Part shown: positions 56,991 to 64,000 of the stretch, piece by piece
Position numbering within the stretch: position 1 is the stretch's first letter
Layout: each line of letters opens with the position of its first letter
NCBI GenBank assembly: GCA_035079005.1
Contig: CM068716.1
Span: 6,336,501-6,400,500, forward strand
Direction: 5' to 3'
From: Fraxinus americana
Taxonomy: Eukaryota > Streptophyta > Magnoliopsida > Lamiales > Oleaceae
Length of the DNA stretch: 64,000 bases
Notes under the pieces: model-generated
Database searches by the model: none
What the model saw: only the letters and a program-made list of their open reading frames with translations
Told to the model about the DNA's origin: nothing
Position numbers and translations under genes: made by a program

Positions 56991-58923
56991 TCGTTTGTAA
57001 TACCACAAGTGCACGATTCGTTAATAAATAGTAAAATTAATTTTGAGTCCTAAGTATCGTCCCCACGGAAATTGTATTGGTTCAAGTTCAATGAAACTAA
57101 GCTTTAACCAAAACTATGAAAATCTGTGATTTTTTTCTATAACTTAGTTGTGATTCAATTATCTAATTATTAATGCAAGAACTAAATTACTAAAATCAAT
57201 GCGAGATTGTGATTTATGCGAATTTGATGAAAATCTATTGATAAAAAATGCACTAGGATCCCGAACCTTCTTGTATCAATCCCTTTTAACCCCAACTTTA
57301 TAATTTGACAACACGATTCAATTACGATGATCAATATTTCTACGTTATTTCACAATCTCTCTCGAATAAAATTTCGCCTATTTTAACATGTGACTCGACT
57401 ATATTTATATGACGGATGCGAACATACAATAATGTATTAAATATTTATGAATACTTAAAGATCATGTAAAGTATATCGGTATATTTCTATTCCCGACCGG
57501 ATTACGATGATAGAAACGATGTCTAACTTATTTTCAATCTTTCGAAGGTAAAACAAGTCACAAAACTCATACACTATTACGTATATAATTGTAGAAAAAA
57601 ATAAATCCATAATAACCATTCAATAATTGAAAACGTGTTTTAATGTCCAAAAGAAAAATAAGAATTAAAGGTTCACGATACAAGATTCATCGTAACTCTA
57701 GCGCTCGTTTAGCCTAACATGTTGTGAAAAAAGAAAACAAAAGATATAAAAGTTGTTCATCATTCGAAAATTCTTGAATTCAATCTTGAAACTCTTATGT
57801 TCGATTTTAATGTGCTTTTTGCCTTTTTTTTTTTTTTTTTTGCATTCAATTGTCTATCCTAATTTTGATAAGTTGTATGTATAATTCTCTTCAAGAAGTC
57901 CCAAAAGTCTCTAGAATTCATGTAAATAATGGCCCAAAAGGAAGTTTATTTGTTGGAGTAGAATTCTGAACAAAAACAGCATCCTGGTTGCGCATTACCT
58001 TGGGCTTAAATCTGGGCACTATCCCAGTTACGTGTTTCAGCCTCTATTTTTAAAAATTCAAGCCTTGCGATCACTCGGCTTCTATAACTAGGACGTCGCC
58101 CAATTATACCAACTTTCAACATTTGCGTTTTGGTCCGATCCCTGAATTCCATTCTTGATTCTTTTAAGGTATTGTTCTCTTGTAATTTTAGTCATTTAAC
58201 TTCTAATTGCATCCAATTGAACCTATAACATCTTCAATATTCATTTTATGGTCCGGATCAACTATTGAAATTTTGCAATTTAGTCATCTTCTTCATTCTT
58301 TCCTTGATTTTGAGCTTCTACTTTAAATCACTTCAATTTTGGCCCTTCAACTTTTATTCAAATGTCTATTAGTCCTCAAACTTCCAACCAATGGCCAATT
58401 GATCATTCCTTTTTTTCAATTGCTTAGAAATGAGTCCAAAACTGGAAAAAAAAAATTAAACTAAATTAAGTACAATATCAATATTTTGACGATAAAAAGT
58501 TCAGTAATATGAACCAAATAAATGCACAAAACGCACTTATCAAACACCCCAAACTGAAACATTTGTTCGTCTATGAACAAAACAAAACAAAACATAGAAT
58601 TAAACCTTATTATTATTCTGAACAAATCACAAGTAACAGACTCAACGTTGAACTGCTTACCATATGCCTCAAGTTCGAATTTAAAAAACTCTTTAAAGAG
58701 AACCAAATAACATCAAAAATAATTTTTTACTTATTCGATAATCGACTTAGTGTGTTTGATTAGCCAACTTTAAACTCAAACATATATTAGAACACAATCA
58801 ATCAAGTGTTGTTGATTTACTCATAATCCCAATCTTCTTGTGGTCAGTTTTTCGTCACACCTCTCGTGCAAAATCATCCCTAGAAGGGAGATGATAAGTA
58901 TTTCTAGGTTGGAGGAGTTGCAC
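56991..58923. mobile_element. Non-coding retroelement-like sequence
   Basis: Begins after the last EF-hand unit with accacaagtgcacgattcg and cctaagtatcgtcccca, and later contains cttatcaaacaccccaaac, phrases common in untranslated parts of plant LTR retroelements. A T-run lies at about 57821-57841. The 325-bp dispersed repeat (copy 2) is at 57892-58216. No reverse transcriptase, integrase or paired LTR was found. Confidence 0.4.
57892..58216. repeat. Dispersed 325-bp repeat, copy 2
   Basis: Same borders and length as 48952-49276, same orientation, with scattered substitutions. Confidence 0.85.
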
Positions 58924-60049
58924 ATTCAGAAAGGTGTGAATGGTTCTAGGTTTACCTTTCTAATATGTTTTGGAGGTAGATTCTCACTATAATATTGAAA
59001 AAAGTTAAAATCTTGACTATTGATAGCCTTTGCTGTATGTGAGGTTTAAATGATTTTATTTTTCGAATCTCATATCAACCTCTCAAGTAGAAAGAGTTAG
59101 GTTTCACTGATTTTATGTGTATGTACCAAATTTTAGGTTGGATTCGAAGTACCCAATCTGCAATATATTTAAGCTCTTCATGTGTGAGATTTGCCAAGTA
59201 GAGATAAAACCTGGAGAAGGTGTTTCAGTTCATGCTGGATCATCTGATTCTAGAAAAGTGCGGCCTTGGGATGGTCCTTTCCTTTGCTCGAGCTGCCAGG
59301 AGAAGAAAGATGTTAAGATTTGAGGTTCCACCTTAAAAAGTCAACCTTATTAAGAGGAGTAGCCCAATCCTTTATAAATTGGTCTATGTTTTCATCTCTA
59401 TTCGATGTGAGATTCTATCCCTTAATATGCCCCCTCAAGATGGTAGCTCGTTTGAGCAGACCAATCTTGAAATCTGTATGCTCACTTTTGGAGTCTTAAT
59501 CTGATCGAATTGTTCGTTAGAGCTAAATGGGCTCTGATACCATCTTAAAAATTGGGGTTCCATCTTAAAATGTCAACCTTATTAATAGGAGTAGCCAAAT
59601 CCTTTATAAATTGGTCTATGTTTTCATCTTTATTCGATGTGAGATTCTATCCCTTAACAAAAGAAGCCATGGAAGGGAAAAAACCTTTTGGAGGTATCAC
59701 AAAGTCTCCATTCTCTGCATTCCATGCAAATATGTGAAATTATGTAATCCTATTTACTGGTTTTGTGTTTTCATATTTCCAGACGGGTCTAGATACAGTA
59801 GTGGAAGTGAATAGGCTTTCCTTCATTTAGATTCATTCAACGAGTGCTGACGTATGTATTCAAGTTGATCGTAACTGGGAAAGAAAATTTGTCCGACAAG
59901 ATAAATTCTATATTCCCTTGTGTTTACCTTTGAGTTGTGTAGGCAAGTGAACCCTTTTGGAATAGCCAAAACACAATAGCATATTTTTCTTTTGCATTCG
60001 TTTCTGTAGACTAGAAGATGGCAAGTCGAGTTGGAATGAGGAATAGTAT
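58924..60049 (+). pseudogene. Displaced copy of the PP2C 3' end, split by a TRIM
   Basis: Matches the PP2C gene from the end of exon 7 (39031) through exon 8, intron 8, exon 9 and 3' UTR to about 39795. Exon 8 (59148-59310) reads LDSKYPICNIFKLFMCEICQ and on to FLCSSCQEKKD, then is cut by the TRIM at 59311-59659, which brings a stop after KKDVKI. The rest of exon 8 resumes at 59665 (EAMEGKKPFGG), and exon 9 (GSRYSSGSE) ends at 59812-59814. There is no start codon or catalytic domain, so it is a fragment. Right of about 60049 the match stops at the copia LTR. Confidence 0.88.
59311..59659 (-). mobile_element. TRIM (miniature LTR retrotransposon)
   Basis: Two direct terminal repeats of 117 bp (59311-59427 and 59543-59659) flank a 115-bp interior. 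Outer ends are TG and CA. Next to the right repeat the minus strand reads TGGTATCAGAGCC, complementary to the 3' end of initiator tRNA-Met (primer binding site). Next to the left repeat it reads TTGAGGGGGCA, a polypurine tract. The exact 5-bp duplication AAAGA lies at 59306-59310 and 59660-59664. There is no coding capacity, so it was moved by enzymes made elsewhere. Confidence 0.93.
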
Positions 60050-60708
60050 TGAAAGGAAATAAACCAACGGAAGCAGAAAAGAACAAGATTACAGAAAACA
60101 ATATCGCACAAAATTAGAACCGAATTCTTATTCCATTTTGGGCTCAGAACAGTCACATAGACATTGTACCCTTCTGTACAAAGCAACAACCACAAAACAC
60201 CCCAAAGCCCCTAATTTAAACCACACCGGTTACTCAATGGCTCGAGACAAACATATGGCCAAACCGGACATCACCTCTCTCTCTAACACCACCACAAAGG
60301 CAACTAATCACAAAGATTAAAGGATTTAAACCACAAGTTAAAATCCACTCAAGATTCACAAAGAATAAAGAGAGAACACGAAGAACACTCGAAGATAGGA
60401 ATCGCCAGAAGCTTCCCAGACAAGTTAGAGAGAAAGAATGAATTAATCTGCCTGAGGAATCAAAGGCTCCAGCAGGTATATAACGGCCCAGGTTAATAGC
60501 CAAATAATCAGCCCACAAGTCAGCCCATTCATCTACAGCCAGAGCAGTTCAAATGTGATTAGATTTGGGCCGGGGTTTATGGGCATGTTGCTTTGAGTTA
60601 TCGGGCAATGGACATTTATCTTTTCCGACAATATGGGTCAAGCCCAATGGTTTCATCATTGCCCAAATGTTAGAAAACTAATGACAATAATGGCATCATT
60701 TTCCAACA
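60050..60708 (-). mobile_element. 3' LTR of a copia retrotransposon
   Basis: On the minus strand it begins TGTTGGAAAATGATGCC at 60708 and ends near CCTTTCA at 60050, where the PP2C copy breaks off. A TATA-like ttatatacc is near 60474-60484. A polypurine tract (AAGGGGGAGAT) directly precedes it at 60709-60720. The 5' LTR lies outside the window. Confidence 0.75.
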
Positions 60709-63700
60709 ATCTCCCCCTTGATGCCAATGCCATAATCCACCAAACACATTAGTATTTCATAACACCAACATCAAGAAGGTTACCATCTGCAAGAAAAACA
60801 AAATTCACCCAGAATCAATTCTTAGAATTTGTAAGCAAGATTTAAACTTGGAAAGAGGAAGTACCTTTGTTCCCATATCCGCGGGATTGAACTATGTAGG
60901 GATTTTCTCAAGCAAAATAGATTCTTTATGAACTATATCTCTAATGAAATACATCCTAATATCTATATGTTTAGTCCTATCATGAAAAATAGGATTTTTA
61001 CATAAATGAATGGCACTCTGACTATCATAACAAATTACAACAGGATCATGCAATTCATTTAATTCACATAACAAACCTTTAAGCCACAAAGACTCTTTTA
61101 TATCTTCAGTAGCAGCTACATACTCAGCTTCAGTAGTAGATAAGGCAACAATAGACTGCAATTGAGACTTCCAACTAATGCAAGCACCACACAAAGTAAA
61201 CACATATGCAGTTGTTGATTTTCTATTGTCCTTATTACTAGCATAATCAGAATCCACATACCCTTTCAACACAACTCCCTCTTTACAAAATTTAAAATGC
61301 AATCCTAAATCTGCATAACCTTTTAAGTATCTTAAAAGCCATTTTAAAGTGTTCCAATGTTCCGGACCCAGGTTTGCCATAAATCTACTCAAAATGCTAA
61401 TAGCATGTGCAACATCCGGTCTAGTACATACTATAGTATACATAATCGATCCAACAACATTAGCATAAGGTACCTTTTGCATGTATTTAATATTAGACTC
61501 ATCATGTGGACATTGCTCTTTACTCAATTTAAAATGACAAGTAAGAGGTAAAGTAACAAGCTTAGAATCATGCATAGCAAATTTAGATAACACCTTTTTC
61601 ACGTAGTCAGATTGGGTTAAAAGAAGAGATTGTTGTGATCTATCTCTTTTAATATCCATCCCTAAGATTCTCCTAGCATGCCCTAAGTCTTTCATTTCAA
61701 ATTCAGTACTTAAAGCCTTTTTGATATCATTTATATCACTCATTTTATGTCCAACCAAAAGCATATCATCAACATACAAAAGCAAGTAAACAATCACATT
61801 ATTCTTATCATTTCTTTTAAAATAAAGACAATGATCAAAGGTACTTCACACAAAGCCAATAGAAGACACATAATTGTCAAATCTAATATACCATTGCTTA
61901 GGTAATTGTTTCAAACCATACAAAGATCTATTAAGCAAACAAACATGATTTGGCATTTTCGAATCAATAAAACCTTGAGGTTGCACCATATAAATCATTT
62001 CATCCAAATCACCATGCAAGAAAGCAGTTTTAACATCCATTTGTTCAAACTCTAAATCATATTGAGCAACTAAAGCAAGCATGACTCTTATAGTAGTATA
62101 TTTCACAGCATGACTCTTCTGTGTAAATCCCTTTACAACAAGTCTAGCCTTAAACCTAAGATGCTCTTTAGAAGAACTACCCTCCTTAATACTATAACCC
62201 ACTTACAGCCTACCAAAGACTTATCCTTAGGTTTAGGAACTAACTTCCATGTATCATTCTTCACAAAAGACTTCATCTCTTCTTCAATAGCACATAGCCA
62301 CTCTTTAGATTGTTGACAATTCAACGCCTCTTCATAAGATTTAGGATCCTTGAAAACTAAGTCTTGATATGACAAAACAGCAAAGGAATGATAATCACCC
62401 ATCCTAGTAGGTTCTCTGATTTCTCTCCTAGCTCTATCACGAGCAAGTTGATAATCACCTAGAGGATCAACTACATCACCTACTAAGTCATGTTCACCAC
62501 CTACAATCTCAACTTGTTCCTCCTCAACAAGTTCAAGGGAGTTACCTACTCTTACTTGCATTCTAGTTTCTTCATCCTCATCACTTTTAGGATTATCACG
62601 AGAGACTCTGTTACTCAAACATGGAATATCATCTTCATTAAAAGTCACATTTCTACTGGTTATCATCTTAAAACCCTTCTCATCTCTAACCCAAAGTCTG
62701 TATCCTTTCACTCCCTCAGGATACCCCATGAAAACACATTTCTGAGACCTAGGCTCAAACTTACTTATACTTTGGTGAGAGTAAGCCGAACATCCAAAAG
62801 TTCTCAAAATAGTATAATCAGATAATCTCCCTGACCATACCTCTTCAGGTGTCTTACCATCTAAAACACTAGAAGGAGTTCTATTCACAATATACACCGC
62901 TGTCATCACAGCCTCACCCCAAAGTACTTTAGGAACCCCCGAACTAATCATCATGCATCTAACTTTATCCAATATAGTCCTGTTCATTCTTTCAGCAACT
63001 CCATTTTGTTGAGGAGTATAAGGAACATTTTTGTGTCTGAGGATCCCATCATCTCTACAGAGTTGATCAAATTCAGTATTACAAAACTCCAGACCATTGT
63101 CCGTTCTTAGAACTTTGATCTTTTTATCCATTTGATTTTCAATTAAAGTTTTCCAATTTTTAAACTTTTCAAAAGTATCTGATTTTTGTTTAAAAAGGTA
63201 AATCCAAACTTTTCTTGAAAAAACATCAATCAGTGATAAAAAAAATATTTGTTGCCACCTTGAGTGGTAGTAGATGATGGGCCCCACATGTCAGAATGAA
63301 TATACACAAGGATAGATGCAGTCCTATGCTGACCACTATTAAAATGAAGCCTATGTTGTTTTCCTAAAGTACAGTGCTCACAAAATGGAACCTTAGAAAT
63401 CACATCCTTTCCAAAAGCCCCTCTCTTATTCAAAATGTGCAACCTCTTTTCACTCACATGAGCTAGCCTATTATGCCACTTCAGGGTAGCATCAATCTCA
63501 GCACTAGAGGAGTCAGCAATGTGACTTTAAGCAACACTGGCTCTAGTGACATATATACCATTCTTCTTGATTCCTTTGAAAATAACTAGGGAACCCTTAA
63601 TTATTTGCAAAAAATTATTACCAATCCGGCTTTGCAGGCCTATGTCATCTAGATTACCCATAGAAATCAAGTTTCTATTCAAATCAGGAATATACCTTAC

Positions 63701-64000
63701 TCTTTCTAAGGTAAAGGTATATCCATTACCAAACTTCAAAGTCACACTACCAATTCCTTTAATGCTACAGGCTACATTGTTACCCATAACCACCTCTCCA
63801 CCATCAAGATCCTTAAAGTTCTCTAACCAAGGTCTTCTAGCGGTCATATGGAAAGTGCACCCTGAATCCATAATCCACTCACTATCCTGACCAATGTCAT
63901 CCATATAGTCGACAGTATTCACATCAGGAGTGGGTTCTGTCACCACATGTACATCAACACTCCTCTCATCTAGAGGTTCAACTACATTCCCCTCATCCAC
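60709..64000 (-). pseudogene. Degenerate copia gag-pol polyprotein (partial)
   Basis: Reading down from 64000 the order is protease (WIMDSGCTFHMT), GAG-pre-integrase zinc motif (WHNRLAHVS and CEHCTLGKQ), integrase core (RTDNGLEFCN, YTPQQNGVAERMNRT), reverse transcriptase (QMDVKTAFLHGDL, LLLYVDDMLLVGH) and RNase H (VDSDYASNKDNRKS, STTEAEYVAATE, RTKHIDIR). This order is diagnostic of Ty1/copia. It is broken by TAA at 63527, an altered T-run frameshift near 63245, a one-base frameshift near 62195, a small deletion after GFTQK, TGA at 61846 and TAG at 60892. It cannot make a working polyprotein. The gag part and 5' LTR are beyond the edge. Confidence 0.92.

Noticed and set aside
59311..59659. Cassandra-type TRIM with 5S rRNA sequence
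   Set aside because: The 117-bp repeats show no 5S promoter boxes that I can see; only the general TRIM layout is supported.
62490..63890. Plus-strand open frames over the copia region
   Set aside because: Antisense shadows of the degenerate copia polyprotein.
1..64000. CRISPR arrays, operons, rRNA and tRNA genes
   Set aside because: None seen; the direct repeats present are mobile-element or tandem duplications in a plant nuclear context.

Overview
The window is nuclear DNA of a flowering plant, most likely a eudicot. Genes carry several short introns with GT..AG borders. The spacers are AT-rich and full of plant-type mobile DNA: copia and gypsy remnants, an RTE-like LINE, hAT, CACTA, MULE-like and Helitron-like elements, a TRIM, and many small inverted-repeat elements. 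No species can be named from sequence alone. There is no sign of operons, CRISPR arrays, rRNA or tRNA genes. All gene models were made by eye from reading frame, splice borders and family knowledge.

Layout. 1-1081: 3' end of a conserved, probably chloroplast-targeted protein gene (+). 1716-2424: two-exon gene (-) for a conserved plant protein of unknown function. 5261-5650: small single-exon gene (-), also of unknown function. 7.2-9.8 kb: small DNA elements and retroelement debris. 10350-16002: seven-exon DUF829/TMEM53-like gene (+) with LINE debris in its last intron. 16987-17759: non-autonomous hAT. 17903-20505: farnesol dehydrogenase-like SDR gene (FLDH type, +). 21834-25157: complete hAT transposon whose transposase frame (-) is broken by two stop codons. 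26651-27901: B3-domain gene (+). 28.5-32.5 kb: tandem repeat, Helitron-like element, a 1.35-kb giant foldback and a smaller foldback. 34293-39567: nine-exon PP2C gene (+). 40.8-57.0 kb: locally duplicated units built around a small two-EF-hand gene, with two intact copies (44591-44878 and 48096-48410, both -), one copy reduced to its 3' part, and one unit that lost the gene but kept its promoter. A CACTA element (49987-52271) sits in this array and carries fragments of two host genes: a quinone reductase (WrbA/FQR1 family) and histone H3.3. 57.0-58.9 kb: non-coding retroelement-like sequence. 58924-60049: a displaced copy of the PP2C gene's 3' end with a 349-bp TRIM in its exon. 60050-64000: degenerate copia retrotransposon (-), running off the right edge.

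The host genes are unrelated single genes (phosphatase, B3 regulator, oxidoreductase, Ca2+-binding proteins) and do not form a pathway. The main interest is structural: gene-fragment capture by a CACTA element, a TRIM splitting a duplicated exon, a near-perfect 650-bp-arm hairpin, and birth-and-loss of a tandem EF-hand gene.
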